Source: JADMJV01 sp964649085 (lineage in GTDB: Bacteria; Vulcanimicrobiota; Xenobia; Xenobiales; JADMJV01). From it: a stretch of DNA of 64,000 nucleotides. The translations under genes and the position numbers were made by a program. The DNA is taken from contig CAZYPN010000004.1 of assembly GCA_964649085.1 (NCBI GenBank), positions 1 through 64,000 of the forward strand, given 5' to 3'. The notes beneath the pieces were generated by a model that made no database searches, was not told the DNA's origin, and was given only the letters and a program-made list of their open reading frames with translations. Positions 50,095 through 59,513 of this stretch are shown piece after piece. Positions within the stretch are counted from its first letter, which is position 1. Each line of letters starts with the position of its first letter.

Positions 50095-50658
50095 CTACTT
50101 ACCAGCCTTTCCGGCTTTACCCATTTTGCGCTGGATGTGCTCGCCGCGATAGCGCACGCCCTTGCCCTTGTAGGGCTCTGGGGGGCGGAGCTCACGGATG
50201 TTCGAAGCAACCTGGCCAACCAGCTGCTTGTCCACGCCACGGACGTGAATGAAGTTGGTCTTGGCGCGGTTGTCGGCCTCGACTTCCAGAGTGATGTTGG
50301 GAATTTCGGCCACATCAATGGGATGGGAGTAGCCCAGTTGCAGTTGCAGGCCCTTGCCCTGCTGGGTGGCGCGGTAGCCAACCCCGATGATCTCGAGGGT
50401 TTTGGTGAACCCTTCAGAGACTCCGGTCACCGCGTTGTTGAGCAGGGTACGGTTCAAACCGTGCGCCGACTTCAACTGGCGGTTTTCGTGATCGGGGTTG
50501 GTGAGGACGATCTGGTTGGATTCCATCTCGAGCTTGAGGCCGGGATGGATGTCCTGCACCAGTTCGCCTTTGGGACCTTTGATGGTCACCCGATGGTCGT
50601 TGATCTGTACGGTGACACCCTTGGGCAAGGGAATGGGTTTCTTACCAATTCTTGACAT
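50095..50658 (-). CDS. rplF: 50S ribosomal protein L6
   Basis: 187 aa from ATG 50658 (AGGAG upstream); the longer frame to 50700 lies in the rpsH end. MSRIGKKPIPLPKGVTVQI and the PEPYKGKGVRYRGEHIQRK end are typical. L6 sits near the sarcin-ricin loop. Confidence 0.97.
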   Translation of the reverse strand: MSRIGKKPIPLPKGVTVQINDHRVTIKGPKGELVQDIHPGLKLEMESNQIVLTNPDHENRQLKSAHGLNRTLLNNAVTGVSEGFTKTLEIIGVGYRATQQGKGLQLQLGYSHPIDVAEIPNITLEVEADNRAKTNFIHVRGVDKQLVGQVASNIRELRPPEPYKGKGVRYRGEHIQRKMGKAGKAGK

Positions 50659-50671
50659 CGCTGGCTCCTGA

Positions 50672-51070
50672 CTACCACACGTAGGCCAGAACTTCGCCAC
50701 CGACTCCCTGTTTGCGGGCCTTGCGGCCCGACATTACCCCTTTGGGGGTGGAGAGGATGACGACGCCCATGCCGCCGTAAAGATTGGGGATTTCGTCCTT
50801 GCCCACGTAGCGACGCAGGCCGGGCTTGCTGACACGAGTCAGCCCGTTGATCACGCGCTCGCGCTCAGGACTGTATTTCATGAGGATGCGCAGCACCCCC
50901 TGAACACCGGCCTGGATGACCTGGTAGTCCTTGATGAAGCCCTCGCGCTTGAGCACTTTGGCAATGCGCTCTTTCATTTTTGAGGCCGGGACATCGACCT
51001 GTTCATGAAGAGACTTGTTGGCGTTGCGCAACCGGGTCAGCATGTCGGCAATCGGATCGGTGGTTGGCAT
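50672..51070 (-). CDS. rpsH: 30S ribosomal protein S8
   Basis: 132 aa. PIADMLTRLRNANKSLHEQV and the end GVMSGRKARKQGVGGEVLAY are typical. It begins 12 bases after rplE; rpsN (S14), normally in this gap, is missing. Confidence 0.97.
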   Translation of the reverse strand: MPTTDPIADMLTRLRNANKSLHEQVDVPASKMKERIAKVLKREGFIKDYQVIQAGVQGVLRILMKYSPERERVINGLTRVSKPGLRRYVGKDEIPNLYGGMGVVILSTPKGVMSGRKARKQGVGGEVLAYVW

Positions 51071-51081
51071 GTCGACGCTCC

Positions 51082-51711
51082 TTACTGGTTCCGGATGGGA
51101 CAGCCCAGGAGTTTGAGAAACTCGTTGGCTTCCTCATCGGTTTTGGCGGTGGTCACGATGTTGATGTCCATCCCGCGGACACGCTCCACCTTGTCATAGC
51201 TAATTTCGGGAAAGATGGTCTGTTCTTTGAGGCCGATGGCGTAGTTGCCGCGTCCGTCGAACGACTTGGGCGAGAGGCCACGGAAGTCGCGAATACGGGG
51301 CAACACCACCGAGAAGAGCTTGTCCAGAAAGGCCCACATACGGGTGCGCCGCAGGGTAACCTTGGTTCCAATTTTCACGCCTTCGCGCAGCTTGAAGTTG
51401 GAGATGGAGTTGCGCGCCCGGGTGACCACGGGGCGCTGGCCAGCGATATGGCCCAGTTCGGCATAGGCCATGTCGAGCAACTTGGGGTTGCCAATGGCTT
51501 CGCCTACACCGATGTTGATGACCACTTTTTCGATGCGGGGAACTTCCATCACGTTCTTGTACTGGAACTTCTCCTTGAGAGCGGGGGCCACTTCCTGGCG
51601 GTATTTGTCCTGCAGGCGCAGGGGAATCTTGCGAAACGGTTCTTCTTTTTCGGGCTTGCCCAGGTCGATAGTGCCCTTGGACTTGCCTTTCTCAACTTTC
51701 TTGGTAGCCAT
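51082..51711 (-). CDS. rplE: 50S ribosomal protein L5 with N-terminal extension
   Basis: 209 aa. The core begins at about residue 30 (LQDKYRQEVAPALKEKFQ) and has VPRIEKVVINIGVGEA, KVTLRRTRMWAFLDKL and RGNYAIGLKEQTIFPEI. The first ~29 residues (MATKKVEKGKSKGTIDLGKP) are an additional charged stretch, making the protein about 30 aa longer than usual. L5 binds 5S rRNA. Confidence 0.95.
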   Translation of the reverse strand: MATKKVEKGKSKGTIDLGKPEKEEPFRKIPLRLQDKYRQEVAPALKEKFQYKNVMEVPRIEKVVINIGVGEAIGNPKLLDMAYAELGHIAGQRPVVTRARNSISNFKLREGVKIGTKVTLRRTRMWAFLDKLFSVVLPRIRDFRGLSPKSFDGRGNYAIGLKEQTIFPEISYDKVERVRGMDINIVTTAKTDEEANEFLKLLGCPIRNQ

Positions 51712-51998
51712 GTCTATCCTTCCGCCGGAACGTCTTGGTGCTCCGGCTCAATATGTTGGCAAATGTTGTGGGGGTCGGGGGGGACTGCCGTCTCCCCCAG
51801 GCCCCTGGCCCTCGGCTCCGAGGACCGATGTGGGTTCCGAACATCCGCTCCAAGGCTCCTTCGTCGCCCCGGGAACGGCTGTTCGGCACTAGGACCCCCC
51901 TGCCCCAAGGATCTAGGGGGGACTGCCGTCTCCCCCTAGGACCCCCCTGCCCCAAGGATCTAGGGAGGACTGCCGTCTCCCCCTAGGACCCCCCTGCG
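51712..51998. repeat. GC-rich repeat region where rplX (L24) is expected
   Basis: A 47-bp unit (from AGGACCCCCCTGCCCCAAGG to CTGCCGTCTCCCCCT) occurs about 2.3 times at 51890-51990, with an older copy of the GGGGGGACTGCCGTCTCCCC core near 51780. Each core can form a GGGGG/CCCCC hairpin. No frame on either strand resembles L24. It lies within the ribosomal operon, between rplN and rplE. Confidence 0.85.
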
Positions 51999-52367
51999 TT
52001 AGAGGACCTCGGGGGCCAGCGAGACGATCTTCATGAAGTCGCGCTCGCGCAGTTCGCGGGCCACCGGTCCGAAGATGCGGGTGCCGCGGGGGTTGCGGTC
52101 TTCACGAATGATGACCGCAGCATTATCGTCGAATCCGATGTAGGAACCGTCGGCCCGACCCACGCGGCGCTTGGTGCGCACCACGACGGCCTTGACCACG
52201 TCACCCTTCTTGACCGCGCCACCGGGGGTGGCCGTCTTGACGGCGCAAACAATGATGTCGCCCACGCTGGCGTAGCGGCGGGTGGAGCCGCCCAGCACGC
52301 GGATGCAGAGCAGTTCCTTGGCGCCGCTGTTGTCGGCGACCCGAAGTCGGGTTTCTTGCTGAATCAT
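51999..52367 (-). CDS. rplN: 50S ribosomal protein L14
   Basis: 122 aa. MIQQETRLRVADNSGAKELL and GTRIFGPVARELRERDFMKI are typical. L14 binds near the factor-binding centre. It follows rpsQ; the repeat region follows it. Confidence 0.98.
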   Translation of the reverse strand: MIQQETRLRVADNSGAKELLCIRVLGGSTRRYASVGDIIVCAVKTATPGGAVKKGDVVKAVVVRTKRRVGRADGSYIGFDDNAAVIIREDRNPRGTRIFGPVARELRERDFMKIVSLAPEVL

Positions 52368-52376
52368 GGTCGCCTC

Positions 52377-52646
52377 CTATCGGGCCTTCTCAAGGATTAG
52401 CTGGACGCGCCAGCGCTTGTCCCGCGACACGGGGCGGGTTTCCGTGATTCGCACCACGTCGCCCACACCACAGGTATTCTCCTCGTCGTGGGCCTTGTAG
52501 CGCTTGGTGCGCTTGATGATTTTCTTGTAGAGGGGATGGGGAAACTGTCGGGTGACGGCCACCACAACGGTCTTGTCCATTTTGTCGCTGACAACGATCC
52601 CGATGCGGGTCTTGCGACGGCCCCGAGTCACTTGTGCTTCACTCAT
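52377..52646 (-). CDS. rpsQ: 30S ribosomal protein S17
   Basis: 89 aa. IGIVVSDKMDKTVVVAVTRQ and HDEENTCGVGDVVRITETRP are typical of S17, an early 16S-binding OB-fold protein. It overlaps rpmC by four bases. Confidence 0.97.
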   Translation of the reverse strand: MSEAQVTRGRRKTRIGIVVSDKMDKTVVVAVTRQFPHPLYKKIIKRTKRYKAHDEENTCGVGDVVRITETRPVSRDKRWRVQLILEKAR

Positions 52647-52849
52647 GATTTCAGTTCCTTGTCACGGAGGATGGTATGGATTCGGGCGATGTGCTTCTTC
52701 ACGCGACGCACCTCGGCGTTGTTCTGAGAGCCACCGGTGGCCAGCATGAAGCGCAGGTTGAAGAGCTCTTGCTTGCTCTCGACCAGCTTTTCGCGCAACT
52801 GGGCCACGTCGAGACCGCGCAGCTCATTTCGGGCATCCTTGAGTTTCAT
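52643..52849 (-). CDS. rpmC: 50S ribosomal protein L29
   Basis: 68 aa. MKLKDARNELRGLDVAQLRE and LFNLRFMLATGGSQNNAEV show the two-helix L29 fold at the tunnel exit. It overlaps rplP by four bases. Confidence 0.97.
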   Translation of the reverse strand: MKLKDARNELRGLDVAQLREKLVESKQELFNLRFMLATGGSQNNAEVRRVKKHIARIHTILRDKELKS

Positions 52850-53274
52850 TGCAATTCACCTCCGAGCTCTTCGCGAACCAGGAATCGGGTCTTGATCGGC
52901 AGCTTGTTGGCTGCCAGTCGCATGGCTTCACGTGCGGTGTCCTCGGCGACGCCGGCGATTTCGAACATGATGCGACCGGGACGAATCACGGCTACCCAGA
53001 ACTCGGGCGAGCCCTTGCCAGAACCCATTCGGGTTTCGGCCGGCTTCTTGGTGACCGACTTGTCGGGAAACACGCGAATCCAGACTTTACCACCGCGTTT
53101 GATGTAGCGGGTCATGGCGATACGAGCGGCCTCGATCTGGCGGGCGGTGAGCCAGCACGGCTCCATCGCCTGCAGAGCGAACTGGCCAAAGTGCACGCTG
53201 CTGCCCCGATAGGATTTGCCGGTCATGCGACCGCGATGAACTTTACGATGTTTTACGCGCTTTGGGCTAAGCAT
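52846..53274 (-). CDS. rplP: 50S ribosomal protein L16
   Basis: 142 aa. MLSPKRVKHRKVHRGRMTGK and GKVWIRVFPDKSVTKKPAET are typical. It binds near the A-site tRNA elbow. It follows rpsC as in the S10 operon. Confidence 0.98.
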   Translation of the reverse strand: MLSPKRVKHRKVHRGRMTGKSYRGSSVHFGQFALQAMEPCWLTARQIEAARIAMTRYIKRGGKVWIRVFPDKSVTKKPAETRMGSGKGSPEFWVAVIRPGRIMFEIAGVAEDTAREAMRLAANKLPIKTRFLVREELGGELQ

Positions 53275-53282
53275 GTCGCCTC

Positions 53283-53936
53283 CTAATGGCTTTCGGGGTT
53301 GGACTCAGCCCGCTGAGGCAGAATCTCGCCTCGATACACCCAGACCTTGACGCCGATGCGTCCGGCCGGAGTGTGAGCTTCGTGCAAAGAGTAGTCGATG
53401 TCGGCGCGCAGGGTGTGGAGCGGCACCTTACCCTGGAAGTTGCGCTCGGTGCGGGCGATTTCGGCGCCACCCAGGCGACCGGAAACCTGCACCTTGATGC
53501 CCTTGGCCCCGGCCTTGAGGGTGCGGGACATCGCTTGCTTCATCGCGCGGCGGAAGGCCACACGCTTCTCCAGAGCTTCGGCGATGTTCTGGGCCACCAG
53601 CTCGGCGTCGAGCTCGGGCTGCTTGATTTCCTTGACCGAGATCTTGATCGGCTTCTGAGTCAGTCGCTCAAGCTTCTTGCGCAGGTCTTCGATGCCAGCT
53701 CCGCGTTTGCCGATGACCAGGCCGGGCTTGCCGGTGTTGACCACGACGTGCACTTTATTGGCGCGCTCGATTTCGATGCGCGAGATGGCGGCGTGACGGA
53801 ACTGGCCCAGTACGAACTTGCGGATCTGGAAATCCTCACGGATGCAATCGGCAAAGTTCTTTTCCTGGAACCAGCGGCTGTCCCAGCCTCGGATGATGCC
53901 CAGGCGCAAGCCCAGGGGATGAATCTTCTGACCCAT
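53283..53936 (-). CDS. rpsC: 30S ribosomal protein S3
   Basis: 217 aa from ATG 53936 (MGQKIHPLGLRLGIIRGWDS); the longer frame overlaps rplV. The KH domain shows VVNTGKPGLVIGKRGAGIED. S3 lines the mRNA entry channel. Confidence 0.97.
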   Translation of the reverse strand: MGQKIHPLGLRLGIIRGWDSRWFQEKNFADCIREDFQIRKFVLGQFRHAAISRIEIERANKVHVVVNTGKPGLVIGKRGAGIEDLRKKLERLTQKPIKISVKEIKQPELDAELVAQNIAEALEKRVAFRRAMKQAMSRTLKAGAKGIKVQVSGRLGGAEIARTERNFQGKVPLHTLRADIDYSLHEAHTPAGRIGVKVWVYRGEILPQRAESNPESH

Positions 53937-53937
53937 A

Positions 53938-54342
53938 TTAGATGCCCTCCTGACGTTGACGGACCACGACGGTGATATGGCTACCATATTTGAGCACCGG
54001 CGTGGCGCGGCCGCGAGAGCGGGGCAGGTAACGCTTGAACATCGGTCCCTGGTCGATGTAGGTCTGGGCCACCACCAGTTTGGAGGTGTCCAGTTCGTGG
54101 TTGTTCTCGGCGTTGGCAATGGCCGACTTGAGCACCTTGTTCAGGGTGCGGGCGGCCCGCTTGTTGGTGAACTCGAGCAGGTGAACGGCTTCTTCGGCCT
54201 TCTTGCCACGAATCATGTCAGCCACCAGCCGCAACTTGCGGGGAGCGGTGCGAACGAACTTGGCCACGGCGCGTACCACGGGTCCTTCGTAGACCGGCGC
54301 GGGCTTGCGGGGCCGCGGTTTCTTGGTTTTGACCTGATTCAC
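53938..54342 (-). CDS. rplV: 50S ribosomal protein L22
   Basis: 134 aa. RTAPRKLRLVADMIRGKKAE and PRSRGRATPVLKYGSHITVV (a beta-hairpin reaching the tunnel) are typical. A ~20-residue Lys/Pro start precedes the core. Confidence 0.97.
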   Translation of the reverse strand: MNQVKTKKPRPRKPAPVYEGPVVRAVAKFVRTAPRKLRLVADMIRGKKAEEAVHLLEFTNKRAARTLNKVLKSAIANAENNHELDTSKLVVAQTYIDQGPMFKRYLPRSRGRATPVLKYGSHITVVVRQRQEGI

Positions 54343-54345
54343 GGC

Positions 54346-54630
54346 TTATCTCCTGCCTTTCTTCTCGGCCTTGCCGCCGCCGTGACCGCGATAGAGGCGG
54401 GTAGGAGCAAACTCACCGAGTTTATGAGCAACCATCTGCTCGCTGATGTAGATGGGCACGTGTTTGCGTCCATCGTGAACGGCCAGGGTGTGGCCGATCA
54501 TTTCGGGGGTGATGGTGCAGGCGCGAGACCAGGTCTTGATCACCTTCTTTTCGTTCTTGGCGTTCAAGGCGTCGACTTTCTTCTGCAACCGGAAATCGAT
54601 GTAGGGTCCTTTTTTGATCGAACGAGACAC
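54346..54630 (-). CDS. rpsS: 30S ribosomal protein S19
   Basis: 94 aa. MSRSIKKGPYIDFRLQKKVD and MVAHKLGEFAPTRLYRGHGG are typical. S19 forms the head of the 30S with S13. Confidence 0.98.
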   Translation of the reverse strand: MSRSIKKGPYIDFRLQKKVDALNAKNEKKVIKTWSRACTITPEMIGHTLAVHDGRKHVPIYISEQMVAHKLGEFAPTRLYRGHGGGKAEKKGRR

Positions 54631-54640
54631 GGCTTACCTC

Positions 54641-55465
54641 CTACTTCTTGCGCCGACGCACGATCATTGCGTCGCTCGCCTTCTTCTTGCGGGTCTTCAG
54701 ACCCAGGGCCGGCTTACCCCAGGGGGTCGTGCTCGGACGACCGGGGGTCGAGCGGGCCTCGCCACCACCGTGGGGGTGGTCGCAGGGGTTGGTAGCCACG
54801 CCGCGGATGCGGGGACGGATGCCCTTCCATCGGGAACGACCGGCTTTGCCGCCGGCTACGTTTTCGTGGTTCAGGTTCCCGACCTGACCCACCGTAGCCC
54901 GGCAGTCGTGGGAGATTTGACGCACCTCGCCGGAGGGCAGTCGCAGCAAAGCGCGATTGCCTTCCTTGGCCATCAATTGAGCGGCAGCGCCAGCTGCTCG
55001 CACCATCTGGGCGCCGCGTCCGGGGTAGAGTTCCACGTTGTGGATCAGGGTACCCACGGGGATCTTGCGAACCGGGAGGTTGTTGCCGGTCTTGATGTCG
55101 GCTTCTTCTCCCGAGTGAACGGCGTCCCCGACCTTAAGGCCGTCGGGAGCCAGAATATAGCGTTTGTCACCGTCTGCATAGTGCAGCAGCGCGATAAAAG
55201 CGGTGCGATTCGGATCGTACTCGATGCTGGCAACCTTGGAGGGAACACCGTCCTTGGTGCGTTTCCAGTCGATGAGCCGATAGTGACGGCGCGTTCCACC
55301 TCCGCGGTGGCGTGCCGTGATTCGTCCCTGATTATTGCGCCCGGCCTTCTTTTTGTTGGGCGCCAGTAAGCGGCTCTCGGGTTCGTCCGTGGTGATTTCC
55401 GCGAACGTGGAGACGCTCATATGACGACGCCCGGGACTGGTCGGCTTGAAGTTCCGGATAGCCAT
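54641..55465 (-). CDS. rplB: 50S ribosomal protein L2
   Basis: 274 aa. MAIRNFKPTSPGRRHMSVST, then GRNNQGRITARHRGGGTRRH and NPCDHPHGGGEARSTPGRP near the conserved peptidyl-transferase contact. Standard length. Confidence 0.98.
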   Translation of the reverse strand: MAIRNFKPTSPGRRHMSVSTFAEITTDEPESRLLAPNKKKAGRNNQGRITARHRGGGTRRHYRLIDWKRTKDGVPSKVASIEYDPNRTAFIALLHYADGDKRYILAPDGLKVGDAVHSGEEADIKTGNNLPVRKIPVGTLIHNVELYPGRGAQMVRAAGAAAQLMAKEGNRALLRLPSGEVRQISHDCRATVGQVGNLNHENVAGGKAGRSRWKGIRPRIRGVATNPCDHPHGGGEARSTPGRPSTTPWGKPALGLKTRKKKASDAMIVRRRKK

Positions 55466-55482
55466 GATTCAATAGTTCCTTT

Positions 55483-55827
55483 CTAAGCCTCGTAGAGGGG
55501 GCGGTTATCGATTTGGATCTGATGGCCCTCCGCCAGGGTGACCACCGCCCGCTTGCGCTCCGAGGTCATACCCACCACGCGGCCGCGGCGCTTCATCTTG
55601 CCGGGCAGGATGCTGGTGGTGACTTTGACGACCTTGACCTTGAACAGGTTCTGCACCGCATTGCGGATTTCGATCTTGTTGGCCCGCAGGTCGACGTCGA
55701 AGGTGTATTTGTTTTCGGCCGAGAGATTGAGCGACTGCTCGGTGACGATGGGACGCTTGATGATGTCCTGATCGGTCATCCGACGCAGGTCGGCCACGCT
55801 GGAAAGGGGTTTGCTGGGTCGGCTCAC
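55483..55827 (-). CDS. rplW: 50S ribosomal protein L23
   Basis: 114 aa from ATG 55827, overlapping rplD by four bases; ATG 55779 (MTDQDIIKRPIVTEQS) would give about 98 aa, the usual size. The core has KRPIVTEQSLNLSAENKYTF and ILPGKMKRRGRVVGMTSERK. L23 docks trigger factor and SRP at the tunnel exit. Confidence 0.95.
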   Translation of the reverse strand: MSRPSKPLSSVADLRRMTDQDIIKRPIVTEQSLNLSAENKYTFDVDLRANKIEIRNAVQNLFKVKVVKVTTSILPGKMKRRGRVVGMTSERKRAVVTLAEGHQIQIDNRPLYEA

Positions 55828-56465
55828 GACAGGGTCTCCTCCAGTTTCTCGATGGCTTCCTTGGTGGCCAGGATGCGTTTGCTGTTGACCACGTCCACCA
55901 CGTTGACGAGGTCAGCCACGACCACTTCCACACCGGGAATGTTGGCGGCCGACTTCATCACCACCGGGTCACGGTGGCCCAATACCAGCAGCGTGTGGCT
56001 GGTGCTGACCGAGTGATCATCCTGGGTGATGCTCTTGAGCATTTCCACCACAGCCTTGGTCTTGAAAGACTCCAACTGGACGTCGCTGAGGGCGGTGAAG
56101 TTCGATTCGCGCACGCGCTGGCTCAGGGCCGAGCGCAACGCGGCGTGGCGCATGGCCTTGGGAAGCACCTGGGTATATTTGCGGGGGGTAGGGCCGAACA
56201 CGGTTCCGCCACCCTTCCAGATGGGCGAACGGCGGCTGCCGTGGCGAGCGTTGCCGGTGCCCTTCTGGCGCCAGGGCTTTTTGCCGCCGCCGCGGACTTC
56301 GCCCTTGGTCTTGGTGTCGTGGGTGCCGTGACGGCGGTTGGCCATCAAGCCCACATACATCTGGTGAATCAGGTTCTCTTTGTATTCGGCTCCAAAGACC
56401 TGGTCTTTGAGCTCGATGTCGCCGACGATTTTGCCGGCCATATCTACGAGAGGAAGTTTAGGCAT
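55824..56465 (-). CDS. rplD: 50S ribosomal protein L4
   Basis: 213 aa. GGGKKPWRQKGTGNARHGSR is the extended loop lining the exit tunnel. In E. coli L4 also regulates the S10 operon; the 170-base leader before rplC could hold such control here, but that is not shown. Confidence 0.97.
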   Translation of the reverse strand: MPKLPLVDMAGKIVGDIELKDQVFGAEYKENLIHQMYVGLMANRRHGTHDTKTKGEVRGGGKKPWRQKGTGNARHGSRRSPIWKGGGTVFGPTPRKYTQVLPKAMRHAALRSALSQRVRESNFTALSDVQLESFKTKAVVEMLKSITQDDHSVSTSHTLLVLGHRDPVVMKSAANIPGVEVVVADLVNVVDVVNSKRILATKEAIEKLEETLS

Positions 56466-56477
56466 TGGTGCGCTCCC

Positions 56478-57104
56478 TTACTTACGGCCCGACTCGCGGA
56501 CCGTGACGAGGCGGCCATTGGGGCCGGGCACGGAGCCTTTGACGAGCAGGAGATTTCTTTCGGCGTCGAGGCGCACCACGGTCAGTCCCAGGGCCGTAAC
56601 GCGGGCGTTACCCATCTGGCCGGGCTTGCGCATACCGGGCAGCGAGCCCATCGTGGTGGTGCCGGTCGAGGCCGGGCGGCGGTGAACCTTGGAGCCGTGG
56701 GTCCGGGGGCCACCACCGAAGTTGTGACGCTTCATGGTGTTCTGGAAGCCCTTGCCCTTGGAGGTGCCGATGACGTCTACCTTGGCGATGCCCTGAAAGA
56801 GTTCTACCGTGAGCTGGTCACCCACGGTAGAAGCATTGTCCACACGGACTTCTTTGAGGTAGCGAAAGGCGGGTTTGCCTTGCTTGGCAAAATGGCCTCG
56901 GCGGGGCTGATTCAGCACTTTCTTGGCGCGAGCTTCGGCGATTTCTTCAAAGCCGAGCTGGATAGCCTCATAGCCATCGTTGGCCTGAGTTTTCTTCTGA
57001 ATGACGGGGCAGGGACCCACTTGCAGCACCGTGACGGGCACAGCGTTGCCGGTCTCGTCGAAGACCTGGGTCATCCCTACCTTCTTTCCTAGAATGGCTT
57101 TCAT
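56478..57104 (-). CDS. rplC: 50S ribosomal protein L3
   Basis: 208 aa from ATG 57104 (MKAILGKKVGMTQVFDETGN, GAAGGAAG upstream); the longer frame is leader. FQNTMKRHNFGGGPRTHGSK and GRMPGHMGNxxVT-like MRKPGQMGNARVTALGL follow the family. First gene of the main operon, with its own promoter 180 bases upstream rather than rpsJ in front. Confidence 0.97.
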   Translation of the reverse strand: MKAILGKKVGMTQVFDETGNAVPVTVLQVGPCPVIQKKTQANDGYEAIQLGFEEIAEARAKKVLNQPRRGHFAKQGKPAFRYLKEVRVDNASTVGDQLTVELFQGIAKVDVIGTSKGKGFQNTMKRHNFGGGPRTHGSKVHRRPASTGTTTMGSLPGMRKPGQMGNARVTALGLTVVRLDAERNLLLVKGSVPGPNGRLVTVRESGRK

Positions 57105-57280
57105 GGTTCTTCCTTCAGTTAAGGCGCGTATGTCCGCCACGAACACATTGGCGCCTGGCTACGTGCCAGCCCAGGGGAGGGTCGGAACGTGCGGAAGGGG
57201 CCGTCCATAGTCCAGCCCCTGTAATCTATACCGATGCTTGCATCGGCTTGAACGGTACCGCAGATGCGAACCGAACCCGT
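57105..57280 (-). promoter_or_regulatory. Long leader of the rplC operon
   Basis: About 170 bases between the predicted start and rplC. CCGATGC-AA-GCATCGG (57234-57249 region) forms a hairpin. A ten-codon open frame (ATG 57148, stop 57119-57121) ends just before the rplC ribosome site. Either could help control ribosomal protein synthesis. Confidence 0.5.
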
Positions 57281-57309
57281 AATGTATCGGTAGTTGGCGT
57301 TCCTGTCAA
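57281..57309 (-). promoter_or_regulatory. Promoter of the rplC operon
   Basis: On the minus strand TTGACA (57304-57309), a 17-base spacer, and TACATT (57281-57286). Confidence 0.88.
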
Positions 57310-57373
57310 CACCTCGGCGGCATGTTAACGAACAAATCGTAAACTGACTGGCGCCGCGGCGAGAGAAAGAGGG

Positions 57374-57679
57374 CTACCTTTGCAGCAACGAAATCGCCAG
57401 CGCCAGGCGACTATAAGCGGCGGCCACATAGATGGCCTCGATCACGGTGCGGTGTTCGTTGGCGAAGGGCGTTCCTTCATAATTGCGCAGCCGCGCCTCG
57501 GCCTGCAGGAAGGCTTCTTCTTCGGCCTGTTTGCTGTAGCGGTCGAAGAGTTCCATGGCGATTTTCACCCGCTGCTGACCGGCAGCGTCCGGGCTGGCCT
57601 CGTTTTCCAGTTGGTAGAGCCAGCTATGCTGGGCGGTGGCGGCTTCTTTGAAGAATTTTTGCAGATTGGCGGGTTCCAT
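57374..57679 (-). CDS. Hypothetical protein between rpsJ and rplC
   Basis: 101 aa from ATG 57679 with GGGAG just upstream. It is mostly helical (LQKFFKEAATAQHSWLYQLE, QAEEEAFLQAEARLRNYEG, YSRLALAISLLQR), acidic, with no recognised domain. It separates rpsJ from the rest of the S10 operon. The rplC promoter lies just behind its stop. Confidence 0.65.
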   Translation of the reverse strand: MEPANLQKFFKEAATAQHSWLYQLENEASPDAAGQQRVKIAMELFDRYSKQAEEEAFLQAEARLRNYEGTPFANEHRTVIEAIYVAAAYSRLALAISLLQR

Positions 57680-57742
57680 AGCTCCCACTGTAGGCGAGCC
57701 ACGAAAAAAGGATATGATTTGGCTCAGGACCTGTACACGCGG

Positions 57743-57766
57743 CAAGGCGCCCACGTGGGCGCCTTG
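57743..57766. terminator. Perfect 24-base palindrome after rpsJ
   Basis: CAAGGCGCCCAC and its exact reverse complement meet with no spacer. It follows the rpsJ stop by 22 bases and precedes the small hypothetical gene. A strong stem but weak T tail: likely a terminator or a regulator-binding site. Confidence 0.55.
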
Positions 57767-57788
57767 TCTAACCTGGAACGTCGAAGCG

Positions 57789-58100
57789 TTAGCCTTTGAT
57801 TTCGATGTCTACGCCGGCCGGCAGGTCGACTTTCATCAGTTGCTCGATGGTCTTCTGGCTGGGGTCGAAGTAGATGTCGATCAGGCGCTTGTGGGTGCGC
57901 ACTTCAAAGTGCTCTCGCGACTTCTTGTCGACGTGGGGCGAGCGCAGCACGCAGTAGCGGTTCTTCTCGGTGGGCAGGGGCACGGGACCCGAGATGTTGG
58001 CGCCCGTCTGGCGAGCGATCTGGACGATCTTCTCGGAAGACTCGTCCAACACGACGTGGTCATATGCCTTGAGTTTGATTCGAATGCGTTGTTTAGCCAT
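57789..58100 (-). CDS. rpsJ: 30S ribosomal protein S10
   Basis: 103 aa. RIRIKLKAYDHVVLDESSEK and SGPVPLPTEKNRYCVLRSPH are typical. S10 also acts in transcription antitermination with NusB. It lies 28 bases behind the tuf terminator and apart from rplC. Confidence 0.98.
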   Translation of the reverse strand: MAKQRIRIKLKAYDHVVLDESSEKIVQIARQTGANISGPVPLPTEKNRYCVLRSPHVDKKSREHFEVRTHKRLIDIYFDPSQKTIEQLMKVDLPAGVDIEIKG

Positions 58101-58127
58101 GGGTTCCTCTCGGGTCTGAAATAGAAA

Positions 58128-58166
58128 GGCCCAGGGCGGGGACTCGACGAGTCCCCGCCATGGGCC
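58128..58166 (-). terminator. Terminator after tuf
   Basis: GGCCCA-G-GGCGGGGACTCG and its complement form a long stem (18 pairs with one mismatch, one-base centre), followed on the minus strand by TTTCTATTT. It ends the str operon. Confidence 0.92.
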
Positions 58167-58242
58167 GGTGCGCTACTCCTATTGGGTCTTCCTATGGGAA
58201 TTGTCAAAGACGAGTTGCGCAGCGGCCCCGCGGGGCCAGGGA

Positions 58243-59445
<1,203 letters not shown>

Positions 59446-59513
59446 GGATTGGCCTCCACTGTATAATTGGGGGTTGGTTTGCTGGATAACCAGCCAGCAT
59501 ATAGCCGTTCTCG

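Noticed and set aside
51692..51955. Open frame in the repeat block as a degenerate L24
   Set aside because: Its translation (RRQSPLDPWGRG-like repeats) has no L24 motif; it only reads the repeats.
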